Shown here one piece after another: positions 50,977-60,144 of a stretch of 64,000 bases of DNA (position 1 is its first letter; the number at the start of each line of letters is the position of its first letter). The notes below the pieces were generated by a model. The model was not told the origin of the DNA, made no database searches, and saw only the letters and a list, made by a program, of their open reading frames with translations. This DNA comes from an uncultured Bacteroidales bacterium (GTDB taxonomy: Bacteria; Bacteroidota; Bacteroidia; Bacteroidales; UBA932): contig CANPZS010000004.1 in NCBI GenBank assembly GCA_947588835.1, positions 1 through 64,000 on the forward strand, read 5' to 3'. Position numbers and translations under genes: made by a program.

Positions 50977-52284
50977 ATGGCATTGGTAGCGATAGTGGGC
51001 CGGCCCAACGTAGGAAAATCCACGTTGTTCAACCGTCTTGTGGGAATGAGGCAGGCGATAGTGGACGAGACGGCCGGAGTGACGAGGGACAGGCATTACG
51101 GAAAATGCGAATGGAACGGCATCGAGTTTTCGGTCGTGGATACCGGAGGCTACACCGCCAATTCCGACGACATTTTCGAGAAGGCCATCCGCCGTCAGGT
51201 GGAGATAGCCGTGGAAGAGGCCGACGTGGTGCTTTTCATGGTGGAGGCCGCCGCCGGCATCACTGACTACGACAGCGAGATTGCCGATTTGCTGCGCCGC
51301 AGCGGAAAGCCCGTGGTAATGGCCGTGAACAAGGTGGACAAGGGCGCCGCCATGTACGACAGCTATCAGTTTTACTCTCTCGGACTCGGGGAACTGTGGT
51401 GCATATCCGCCGCCAACGGCGGCGGCACCGGCGATCTGCTCGATGAGATAGTGCGGGTATTGCCCAAGGAAAAGGCCGTGGACGCGGAGCGCCGGGATCT
51501 GCCCCGCATAACCATAGTGGGCCGTCCCAACGTGGGAAAGTCGTCGCTGACTAACGCGCTCCTCGGCGAGGAAAGGAATATAGTCACTCCGGTGGCCGGC
51601 ACCACGAGGGATTCCATCGCTTCCTATTACAACAAGTTCGGCCACGAATTCATGCTGGTCGACACGGCCGGGATGCGTCGCAAGAGCCGCGTACAGGAGG
51701 ATCTGGAATTCTATTCCGTGATGCGAGCCATACGTTCCGTGGAATATTCCGACGTGTGCATACTCATGATAGACGCCGTCCTCGGCATGGAGGCCCAGGA
51801 CATGAACATCTTCAACCTCATCCTGCGCAACCGCAAGGGATGCGTAATAGTCGTCAACAAGTGGGACCTGTTCGAAAAGGGCAGCAACACCATGAAGGAA
51901 TACACCGCAGCGCTGAAGGCCCGCATCGCCCCGTTCAACGACGTCCCGATAATATTCACCTCCGTAATCAACAAGAAACGGATACTCGACGTGCTGGACG
52001 CTGCCGCGCGCGTGTCCGACAACATGAAGAGAAGGATTCCCACTTCCGTGCTCAACGACGTGATGCTGCCGGAGATAGAGAATTATCCTCCTCCGGCGTG
52101 GAAAGGCAAATACGTGAAGATAAAATATGCCGTGCAGCTGCCTGTACGCACGCCTTCGTTCGCATTCTTCTGCAATCTGCCCAAATGGGTGAAAGAACCT
52201 TACAAGCGTTTTCTTGAAAACAAGCTGAGGGAGCATTTCGATTTCGAAGGATGTCCGCTGCAGATTTTCATGAGGGAAAAATAA
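50977..52284 (+). CDS. der: GTPase Der (EngA)
   Basis: 435 aa; two GRPNVGKS G domains and KH-like C-term. Confidence 0.97.
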   Translation: MALVAIVGRPNVGKSTLFNRLVGMRQAIVDETAGVTRDRHYGKCEWNGIEFSVVDTGGYTANSDDIFEKAIRRQVEIAVEEADVVLFMVEAAAGITDYDSEIADLLRRSGKPVVMAVNKVDKGAAMYDSYQFYSLGLGELWCISAANGGGTGDLLDEIVRVLPKEKAVDAERRDLPRITIVGRPNVGKSSLTNALLGEERNIVTPVAGTTRDSIASYYNKFGHEFMLVDTAGMRRKSRVQEDLEFYSVMRAIRSVEYSDVCILMIDAVLGMEAQDMNIFNLILRNRKGCVIVVNKWDLFEKGSNTMKEYTAALKARIAPFNDVPIIFTSVINKKRILDVLDAAARVSDNMKRRIPTSVLNDVMLPEIENYPPPAWKGKYVKIKYAVQLPVRTPSFAFFCNLPKWVKEPYKRFLENKLREHFDFEGCPLQIFMREK

Positions 52285-53468
52285 TGGATTACATAGAGCT
52301 CGCCGAATTTCAGTCAATGATAAGGGAAGGCCTTGAGAGACTGTTCCCGGGGCGGTTTTGGGTAAAGGCTGAAATACGCGAGTGGAGTCCGCGCTCCAAC
52401 GGACACTGTTATCTGAGCCTGACGCAGACGGAAGGCGGTCGCACCGTGGCGGAATGCCGCGCGATGATATGGCGCTCCCGCTACCTGCCCCTGAAAACTT
52501 TCTTCGAAGCAGCCGCCGGCACCGAACTGAAGGCCGGCATCACCGTCGTGGCAAGAGTGCAGGTCAGCTTCCATGAAGTTTACGGATATTCACTCGTCAT
52601 AGATGACATAGACCCTTCGTTTACTCTCGGGGAAAGGGCTCTGCAGCGGCGGCGCACGATGGAAAGGCTCGAGAAAGAGGGCTATATGGATATGCAGAGG
52701 GAGCTTGGCCTTCCCCGCCTCCCGTACCGCCTCGCCGTCATCTCGTCCCCTACGGCCGCGGGGCTCGGCGATTTCAGGCGGCATCTGACGGAGAACGAAT
52801 ACGGATTTACGTTCCGTGTGGACCTGTTCGAGGCCCTCATGCAGGGAGAATCGGCTCCGGCTTCCATTATTTCCGCCATCGGGCGTGTCTCATCCGCGGA
52901 GAAGCCTTATGACGCGCTGCTCATATTGAGGGGAGGCGGCTCGGACCTCGATCTCGCCTGCTTTGACGATTATGATCTGGCTGTGGCCATAGCCAAGTGC
53001 CCAGTGCCGGTGTTCACGGCCATAGGGCACGACAGGGATTGCCACATCGCCGACATGGTGGCCAATAAACAATTAAAGACTCCGACGGCTCTTGCGGATG
53101 AATTTATTAATTGCTATATTGCCGAGGATGAAGCAATATCCGGCCTTGCGCGCCGCATAAGGATGGCGGTGGCGGACAGGATAGGCAAGATGGCCGCATA
53201 CGTGGACGGCATTGTCGCGAGGCTAAGACTTGCCGCAAGTACGCGCATCTCCAAGGAGGAATCCCGCGTGGCCTTGCTTGAAGCCAGAATATCCGCGGCC
53301 GATCCCGGCAAGGTGCTTGCGAGGGGCTATGCGCTCGTGAAGGGCCCTGACGGAAAACGTCTCACGTCCTCCGCCTCCGTGCGCGAAGGTGAAGTCATAT
53401 TCATCGAACTGGCGGACGGCGGGATAGAGGCGAAAGTGTGCGGAAGAACGGAACAGGCTGAACATTAG
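52284..53468 (+). CDS. xseA: Exodeoxyribonuclease VII large subunit
   Basis: 394 aa; FWVKAEIREWSPRSNGHCYLSL, ILRGGGSDLDLACFDD; TAATG overlap with der. Confidence 0.93.
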   Translation: MDYIELAEFQSMIREGLERLFPGRFWVKAEIREWSPRSNGHCYLSLTQTEGGRTVAECRAMIWRSRYLPLKTFFEAAAGTELKAGITVVARVQVSFHEVYGYSLVIDDIDPSFTLGERALQRRRTMERLEKEGYMDMQRELGLPRLPYRLAVISSPTAAGLGDFRRHLTENEYGFTFRVDLFEALMQGESAPASIISAIGRVSSAEKPYDALLILRGGGSDLDLACFDDYDLAVAIAKCPVPVFTAIGHDRDCHIADMVANKQLKTPTALADEFINCYIAEDEAISGLARRIRMAVADRIGKMAAYVDGIVARLRLAASTRISKEESRVALLEARISAADPGKVLARGYALVKGPDGKRLTSSASVREGEVIFIELADGGIEAKVCGRTEQAEH

Positions 53469-53476
53469 GATTGTCT

Positions 53477-53665
53477 ATGGAAAAAGATTTTGATTACGGC
53501 AAGGCGGTGGCGGAACTGGAGGAACTGGCCCGAAAGGCCGAGTCTCCGGATACCGGCCTGGCCGATATGAAGTCCCTTGTGGAGCGCTCCCGCAAGCTGG
53601 CGGAGCAGTGCAGGGAATACCTCAGGGCCGTGAGGGAAGACGTGGACTCTATTGAACGGCAGTGA
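53477..53665 (+). CDS. xseB: Exodeoxyribonuclease VII small subunit
   Basis: 62 aa following xseA; DYGKAVAELEELARKAESPDTGLADMKSLVERSRKL. Confidence 0.85.
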   Translation: MEKDFDYGKAVAELEELARKAESPDTGLADMKSLVERSRKLAEQCREYLRAVREDVDSIERQ

Positions 53666-53666
53666 T

Positions 53667-55673
53667 ATGTCCAAGGTGAAAATGATATACGACGCGGATC
53701 CCTACCTGATGCCTTACAAGGACAGGATAGACGCGAGGCACGGGCATATCCTCGATGTGCGCCGCAGGATCGCCGGGGACGGCCCGTTGTCGGCCGTCGT
53801 CAACAATCATCTGTATTATGGCATGCACAGGCTCGGGGACGGCTCGTGGGTATTTCGCGAGTGGGCGCCCAATGCGTCCAAAATCTTTCTGACCGGCGAT
53901 TTCAACAATTGGAAGCGCACTTCGGAATATGCCCTGCATCCCGTGGGGAACGGCAACTGGGAAATAAGGCTCGCGCCCATGTTCCTTAGCCATGGAGACC
54001 TATACAAACTGTATGTGGAATGGCCCGGGGGCGGCGGGGAGAGGCTGCCGGCCTATGTCACCAGGGCGGTGCAGGATCCGGTGACGAAGGTTTTCTGCGC
54101 CCAGGTCTGGGACCCGGAGAAGCCGTACGAATGGAAGCACGGGCGTCCGGGCCGCAGGCCGCACCCGTTCATATATGAGTGCCACATAGGCATGAGCTCC
54201 GAGGAGGAGAAGGTGGCTTCTTTCGACGATTTCCGCAGGAACGTGCTGCCGAGGATAAAGAGGCTCGGCTATGACACGGTGCAGATAATGGCCTTGCAGG
54301 AGCACCCGTATTACGGCTCATTCGGATATCAGGTATCCAACTTTTTCGCCCTCAGTTCGCGCTTCGGCACTCCCGAAGACTTCAAGCGTCTCGTAGACGA
54401 GGCGCATGCCAAGGGGCTCGCGGTGGTCATGGACATCGTACATTCGCACGGCGTCATGAACGAGGCCGAGGGGCTCGGACGCTTCGACGGTACGGAGGAT
54501 CTGTATTTCCATTCCGGGCCGCGCGGACGTCACCCCGCCTGGGGCACCCGCTGCTTCGACTACGGCAAGGACGGGACACTTTTCTTCCTCCTTTCCAACT
54601 GCAAATACTGGATGGAAGAATACCGCATAGATGGATTCCGTTTCGACGGGGTCACGAGCATGCTGTACATGGACCACGGACTGGGACGCGACTTCAACGG
54701 CTACGGGCCGTATTTCGACGACGGAGTGGATGAAGACGCGGTGACATACCTTGCGCTCGCCAACATGCTTGTCAAGGAACTCGACCCGGCCGCGTTCACC
54801 ATTGCGGAGGACGTGAGCGGAATGGCCGGACTCGCCGCGCCTTTCGCGCAGGGCGGGACGGGCTTCGATTTCCGCATGTCGATGGGCGTTGCCGACAACT
54901 GGATAAAATGGCTGAAGGAGATTCCGGACGAGCGCTGGAGCATGGGAGAGATGTGGTGGCGGCTCACCGACAAGAGGGCCGATGAAAAGACCGTCAGCTA
55001 TGCGGAGTGCCACGATCAGGCGCTCGTGGGCGACAAGACGCTTATTTTCCGCATGATCGACAAGGAGATGTATTTCTCGATGCACAAGGGCTCGGAGAAC
55101 GTGACGGTGGACCGCGGCATTGCGCTGCACAAGATGATACGGCTGGTGACGGCCGCTACGGCCGGCGACGGGTATCTCACTTTCATGGGCAACGAGTTCG
55201 GCCATCCGGAGTGGATAGATTTCCCGAGGGAGGGGAACGGATGGTCGTATTCCCATGCCCGCAGGCAATGGTCCCTGGCCGACCGGGGCGATCTGCGTTT
55301 CGGATGCCTGCGCAATTTCGATGAGGCGATGGTGCATCTGCTGCGCAGGGAAAGGGTGCTTTCGGCCCCGCCGGAGCTGATTGTTCAGGACGAACAAAAG
55401 AAGATATTGATTTTCAAACGAAAAAACTGTATCTTTGCTTTCAATTTCAGTGCAACGGGTTCTTTCCCGGATTACGGGTTCTCGGCGCCTGCAGGCGAAT
55501 ATGAAGTCGTGCTGGATACCGATGAAGCCGAATTCGACGGATTTTCGAGGCTCAGGCATGGCGAAAGGCATCTGAGCCTGCACGAAAAATCGGCCAACGG
55601 GAATCCTGCATACGAAGACAGTCTGTTCCTGTATCTTCCCGCACGCTGCGCCGTGGTACTGAAGAAATTGTGA
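53667..55673 (+). CDS. glgB: 1,4-alpha-glucan branching enzyme (GH13)
   Basis: 668 aa; EWAPNASKIFLTGDFNNW, DGFRFDGVTSMLY, MGNEFGHPEWIDFPREGN. Confidence 0.95.
   Translation: MSKVKMIYDADPYLMPYKDRIDARHGHILDVRRRIAGDGPLSAVVNNHLYYGMHRLGDGSWVFREWAPNASKIFLTGDFNNWKRTSEYALHPVGNGNWEIRLAPMFLSHGDLYKLYVEWPGGGGERLPAYVTRAVQDPVTKVFCAQVWDPEKPYEWKHGRPGRRPHPFIYECHIGMSSEEEKVASFDDFRRNVLPRIKRLGYDTVQIMALQEHPYYGSFGYQVSNFFALSSRFGTPEDFKRLVDEAHAKGLAVVMDIVHSHGVMNEAEGLGRFDGTEDLYFHSGPRGRHPAWGTRCFDYGKDGTLFFLLSNCKYWMEEYRIDGFRFDGVTSMLYMDHGLGRDFNGYGPYFDDGVDEDAVTYLALANMLVKELDPAAFTIAEDVSGMAGLAAPFAQGGTGFDFRMSMGVADNWIKWLKEIPDERWSMGEMWWRLTDKRADEKTVSYAECHDQALVGDKTLIFRMIDKEMYFSMHKGSENVTVDRGIALHKMIRLVTAATAGDGYLTFMGNEFGHPEWIDFPREGNGWSYSHARRQWSLADRGDLRFGCLRNFDEAMVHLLRRERVLSAPPELIVQDEQKKILIFKRKNCIFAFNFSATGSFPDYGFSAPAGEYEVVLDTDEAEFDGFSRLRHGERHLSLHEKSANGNPAYEDSLFLYLPARCAVVLKKL
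55430..55437 (+). promoter_or_regulatory. Possible intragenic -7 element TATCTTTG inside the 3' end of glgB
   Basis: Consensus -7 in an AT-rich patch, TTGA about 19 nt upstream; precedes debranching enzyme gene. Confidence 0.35.
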
Positions 55674-55701
55674 CATTGGGTCGAATAACAAATATTGAGA
55701 C

Positions 55702-57636
55702 ATGGCTTTTTTGAAATTCAACAAGAATGAGCTCGTCAACCTGTCGTATTCCCTCAAGAGGGAGATAATTTCGGCGAACAAGACAGGCGCATACTGCAAT
55801 ACGTCCATAGTGACGTGCAATACGCGCCGTTACCATGGACTGCTCGCCGTTCCCGTAGACAGGTTCGGCGGCGAAATGCATCTGCTGTTGTCTTCGCTTG
55901 ACGAGAGCCTGATACTTGCCGGGAAACAATTCAATCTCGGCATACACTGCTACGGGGACATATATGAACCGAGGGGCCACAAATACATCGTGGACTTCAA
56001 GGCGGACCCGGTGCCGAGCATTACTTACAAGATAGGCGAAATGGAGTTCGTCAAGAGCATCCTGCTTGTCCCCGACAACGATCAGGTGCTCATCCGTTTC
56101 GAACTTGTGAAGGCGCCGTCCAAGGTCACGCTGCAGCTCAAGCCTTTCCTCGCGTTCAGAAGCATACACGCCCTGACTTCCCGCAACGATGCCGCCGACA
56201 CTTCCTTCAGGCAGATAGGGAACGGCGCGGCGTTCAGAATGTACGAAGGCTTTCCGGACCTCAACCTGCAGCTGAGTTCCAAATCATCGTTCAAATACGC
56301 CCCGGTATGGTATGACGGCATCACTTATTCCGACGAGGCGCGGCGCGGCTTCGACTGCAGGGAAGACCTTTTCGTCCCCGGCTGTTTCGAGACGGTCATG
56401 AACGAAGGGGAATCCATAGTGTTCTCGGCTTCGGTGAACGAAGTCGCCGCATCGCAGCTGAAGCGCCGATACAATTCCGCCGTCGCCAGGATAGGCGACA
56501 TCTCCGACTATCATGACCAGCTCGTGCATCAGGCCGACCTTCTCATCCGCAACCGCAACGGCCACAAGATGATCACGGCAGGTTTTTCATGGATGTACAC
56601 CGGACTGCTCAGGGAGACGCTCACGGCCCTTCCCGGACTGACGCTTTACGGCAAGAACGATCCCGGCGAGTTCGAGGAAATCCTCGACAACCTGATCGCC
56701 GACGAGCAGGAAAGGCTTTTCCGCAGGACCACGCAGGTGGAGGCCCCGTTCCAGATGACCAACGCCCTGCAGCAGCTGATTGACTATACAGGCGAAAAGG
56801 AACGGATCTGGAAGAAATACGGAGACACTCTCAAGGGAATAATAGACAGCTACGCCCCCGGCCGGAGAAAAGAGGTGGCGGTCCATCCGAACGGGCTTCT
56901 GTGGGCCCAGATGGACAGGGTGGCGCTTTCATGGATGAACGCCTATATCGACGGCTGCCCGGTGACGGAAAGGCACGGATATCAGGTTGAGACCAACGCC
57001 CTGTGGTACAATGCGCTTTGCTTCGCCCTCGGCATGGAGGCCGAATACGGCAGCAAGAGGAGCCGCTTCTACAAGACATGGAAGCCGGTGTTCGACCTTG
57101 CGTCCCGGAATTTCCAGCCTACTTTCTGGGATCCCGACGCGGGGTACCTTGCCGACTGCGTGGACGAAAACGGCCGCAACATGGAGCTCCGTCCCAACCA
57201 GCTCATCGCCATCGGCCTGGACCAGTCGCCGGTGGACGACGACGTGAAAGTGTCGGTGCTCAGGGTCATAGACAACGAACTTGTCACCCGCCGCGGGCTC
57301 CGCTCACTGTCGCCCCGCGATCCCAAGTACAAGGGAGTCTATGAAGGAACGCAGAGAGAGAGGGATCTGGCATACCACAACGGTTGCACATGGCCTTATC
57401 TCCTTTCCCCTTACGTATATACATGCTTCAAACTGAAGGGCGAGTCATTCAGGAAAAAAGCCGAATGGCTCGAAGAAGGGTTCTACGATGACATGAACAA
57501 GCACGGCGTAGGGGCGTTTTCGGAACTTTACGACGGAGATCCGCCGCACGAACCGCACGGAGCCATATCCTCCGCCCTTTCGACGGCCGCTCTCCTGAAT
57601 ATAGATTATCTCATGAACAAATTCAGGGGGAAATAG
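55702..57636 (+). CDS. Glycogen debranching enzyme (amylo-alpha-1,6-glucosidase family)
   Basis: 644 aa; TGAYCNTSIVTCNTRRYHGLL, LPGLTLYGKNDPGEFEEILDNL, VETNALWYNAL. Confidence 0.92.
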   Translation: MAFLKFNKNELVNLSYSLKREIISANKTGAYCNTSIVTCNTRRYHGLLAVPVDRFGGEMHLLLSSLDESLILAGKQFNLGIHCYGDIYEPRGHKYIVDFKADPVPSITYKIGEMEFVKSILLVPDNDQVLIRFELVKAPSKVTLQLKPFLAFRSIHALTSRNDAADTSFRQIGNGAAFRMYEGFPDLNLQLSSKSSFKYAPVWYDGITYSDEARRGFDCREDLFVPGCFETVMNEGESIVFSASVNEVAASQLKRRYNSAVARIGDISDYHDQLVHQADLLIRNRNGHKMITAGFSWMYTGLLRETLTALPGLTLYGKNDPGEFEEILDNLIADEQERLFRRTTQVEAPFQMTNALQQLIDYTGEKERIWKKYGDTLKGIIDSYAPGRRKEVAVHPNGLLWAQMDRVALSWMNAYIDGCPVTERHGYQVETNALWYNALCFALGMEAEYGSKRSRFYKTWKPVFDLASRNFQPTFWDPDAGYLADCVDENGRNMELRPNQLIAIGLDQSPVDDDVKVSVLRVIDNELVTRRGLRSLSPRDPKYKGVYEGTQRERDLAYHNGCTWPYLLSPYVYTCFKLKGESFRKKAEWLEEGFYDDMNKHGVGAFSELYDGDPPHEPHGAISSALSTAALLNIDYLMNKFRGK

Positions 57637-57639
57637 ATT

Positions 57640-58929
57640 ATGAGAGTCCTTATGTTCGGATGGGAGTTTCCTCCCCATATCGCGGGCGGTCTTGGAACTG
57701 CCTGCGAGGGTATAGTCAAAGGCCTTGCCTACAACGGCGTAGAGACCCTTTTCGTGATGCCGTCGGCATCCGGAGACGAAGATCAGAGCGCCACCACCAT
57801 CATCAATGCAAGCGACGTGGCCGTGGACGCGATGACCGAGTCGGTCGACGATTTCCTCGACAAGGTAAGGTTCGTGCACATAGGCACCAACATGGTGCCT
57901 TATCTGGACCCGGAGGAATTCCGTACCGTGGTTGAAAGCGAAAGGAAGCGTCAGATAAAGGATTTCAGGATCCAGTACGGCCAGAAATTCAAGTTCTCCG
58001 GCAAGTACGGCTCCAATCTGATGGAGGAAGTGGCCCGCTATGCCATGGTGGGAGGCACCATAGCGATGCAGCGCCGCGATGAATTCGACGTCATACATGC
58101 GCATGACTGGCTTACCTACTATGCCGGCATCGCGGCCAAGGAATTGACGGGAAAGCCGCTCGTAGTGCACGTGCACGCGACGTCGTTCGACCGCGGAAGC
58201 GCCGAGAACATAGACACGCGCGTGTTCGCCATAGAGAAGCGCGGCATGGAGGAGGCGGACAAGGTGGTGGCCGTCAGCGACCTCACCAGGAACATAGTCA
58301 TCAACAAGTACGGCATATCCCCGGACAAGGTGGTGACGGTGCACAATGCCGTGGACTTCAGCGGCCGCGAGGACATAGAAGTTGAAAGGGGAGTAAAGGA
58401 CAAGGTCGTGACCTTCCTCGGCCGCATCACCTTCCAGAAAGGCCCCGAGTATTTCATAGAGGCCGCCGCCAAGGTGCTCAAAAGGACGGGCAACGTCCGC
58501 TTCGTGATGGCCGGCAGCGGAGACATGATGAACAGGTCCATCCGCCATGTGGCGCGTCTCGGGATATCCGACCGCTTCCATTTCACGGGCTTCCTGCGCG
58601 GAGCCGACGTGCAGAAAATGTTCGCGGTTTCCGATGTCTATATCATGCCTTCGGTATCCGAGCCGTTCGGAATATCCCCGCTCGAGGCCATGAGGACCGG
58701 CGTTCCGTCCGTCATTTCCAAGCAGTCTGGCGCCGCAGAGGTGCTTGCATACGCGTTCAAGGTCGATTTCTGGGATGTCGACGCCATGGCGGACGACATT
58801 TACGCCCTTCTCAAATATCCGGCCCTGTCCCGCTTCGCGGCCAAATACGGATACGACGAGGTGAACGCGCTGAAATGGAACGGCGCCACCGCCAAGTTGA
58901 AGAAAGTTTATGAATCAGTAGTAAAATAA
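57640..58929 (+). CDS. GT4-family glycosyltransferase
   Basis: 429 aa; FGWEFPPHIAGGLGTACEG, FLGRITFQKGPEYFIEAA, PSVSEPFGISPLEAM. Confidence 0.92.
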   Translation: MRVLMFGWEFPPHIAGGLGTACEGIVKGLAYNGVETLFVMPSASGDEDQSATTIINASDVAVDAMTESVDDFLDKVRFVHIGTNMVPYLDPEEFRTVVESERKRQIKDFRIQYGQKFKFSGKYGSNLMEEVARYAMVGGTIAMQRRDEFDVIHAHDWLTYYAGIAAKELTGKPLVVHVHATSFDRGSAENIDTRVFAIEKRGMEEADKVVAVSDLTRNIVINKYGISPDKVVTVHNAVDFSGREDIEVERGVKDKVVTFLGRITFQKGPEYFIEAAAKVLKRTGNVRFVMAGSGDMMNRSIRHVARLGISDRFHFTGFLRGADVQKMFAVSDVYIMPSVSEPFGISPLEAMRTGVPSVISKQSGAAEVLAYAFKVDFWDVDAMADDIYALLKYPALSRFAAKYGYDEVNALKWNGATAKLKKVYESVVK

Positions 58930-58932
58930 GAT

Positions 58933-60144
58933 ATGGCAACTAAGAAAAGCATCTGCATGTACTTTCAGGTACATCAGCCCACAAGGCTCAGACTGTACAG
59001 GTTCTTCGATATAGGCAAGGACTCCCATTATTATGACGACTTTGCCAACCGCACCATTCTCAGGCGCATAGCTCAGAAGTGCTATCTTCCCATGAATGCA
59101 TTGCTGCTCGATCTCGTGAAGAAGGGCAAGGGCAAGTTCAAGGTGGCGTTTTCCATATCCGGTTCGGCGCTGGAGCAATTCGAAAGATATGCTCCCGAGG
59201 TGATAGACAGTTTCCGCAGGCTCGCGGAGACCGGCCGCGTGGAATTCCTGAGCGAGACATATTATCATTCCCTGGCTTCGCTTGTATCGCCCCAGGAATT
59301 TAGGCATCAGGTGCAGAAGCACAGGGATGCCATGTCCCGCCTGTTCGGAGTCACCCCCACCGCATTCCGCAACACCGAGCTTATCTATTGCAACGGCATC
59401 GGCGAGCTTGTCCATGAGCTCGGCTACAAGACGATGCTCACCGAGGGCGCAAGGCACATAATGGGATGGAGGAGCCCGAACTACGTATATTCCTGCGAGA
59501 CCTGCCCCGAACTGAAGCTGCTGCTGAGAAACTATACTCTTAGCGACGACATCGCCTTCCGTTTCTCCGACAGGAGCTGGGAAATGTGGCCGCTGACGGC
59601 CGACAAGTATCTCGCCCGGCTGAAGGAGTCCTCCAAGAATGACGACATCGTGAACGTCTTCATGGACTACGAAACTTTCGGGGAGCATCAGAGCGAGGCT
59701 TCGGGAATCTTCGATTTCATGAAGTTCATGACGGACGCCGTCATCAGCGACGGCACCTTCGAGTTCGTCACCCCGACCGAGGCCGCCGCCAGGCATGACG
59801 CCGTGTCCTCTCTCGACGTGCCGGATCCCATTTCATGGGCGGACGAGGAGAAGGATCTTACCGCATGGCTCGGCAACGAACTGCAGCAGGAGGCATACAA
59901 CAAGATTTACGGGCTCGCCGAGAAGCTGGCCATCGTGAACAAGCCGGTCCTGTGGGAGGACTTCGGCCATCTGCAGGAAAGCGACCATTTCTATTATATG
60001 TGCACCAAATTTTTCTCCGACGGAGAGGTGCATAAGTATTTCAATCCGTACGACACCCCTTACGAGGCTTTCATCAACTATATGAACGTGCTCAGCGATT
60101 TCATGATACGGGTTGACGACGCAATTACGACAAAAAATGAGTAA
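58933..60144 (+). CDS. GH57-family alpha-amylase-like enzyme
   Basis: 403 aa; MYFQVHQPTRLRLYRFFDIG, AFRNTELIYCNG, FMDYETFGEHQ. Confidence 0.93.
   Translation: MATKKSICMYFQVHQPTRLRLYRFFDIGKDSHYYDDFANRTILRRIAQKCYLPMNALLLDLVKKGKGKFKVAFSISGSALEQFERYAPEVIDSFRRLAETGRVEFLSETYYHSLASLVSPQEFRHQVQKHRDAMSRLFGVTPTAFRNTELIYCNGIGELVHELGYKTMLTEGARHIMGWRSPNYVYSCETCPELKLLLRNYTLSDDIAFRFSDRSWEMWPLTADKYLARLKESSKNDDIVNVFMDYETFGEHQSEASGIFDFMKFMTDAVISDGTFEFVTPTEAAARHDAVSSLDVPDPISWADEEKDLTAWLGNELQQEAYNKIYGLAEKLAIVNKPVLWEDFGHLQESDHFYYMCTKFFSDGEVHKYFNPYDTPYEAFINYMNVLSDFMIRVDDAITTKNE

Noticed and set aside
49840-52317. 825-aa antisense ORF across prs, der and the small Cys protein
   Set aside because: Shadow ORF opposite clearly recognisable genes; composition is what codon-biased GC-rich DNA yields in antisense
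54318-55820. 500-aa antisense ORF opposite glgB
   Set aside because: No recognisable domain; opposite a confident GH13 gene
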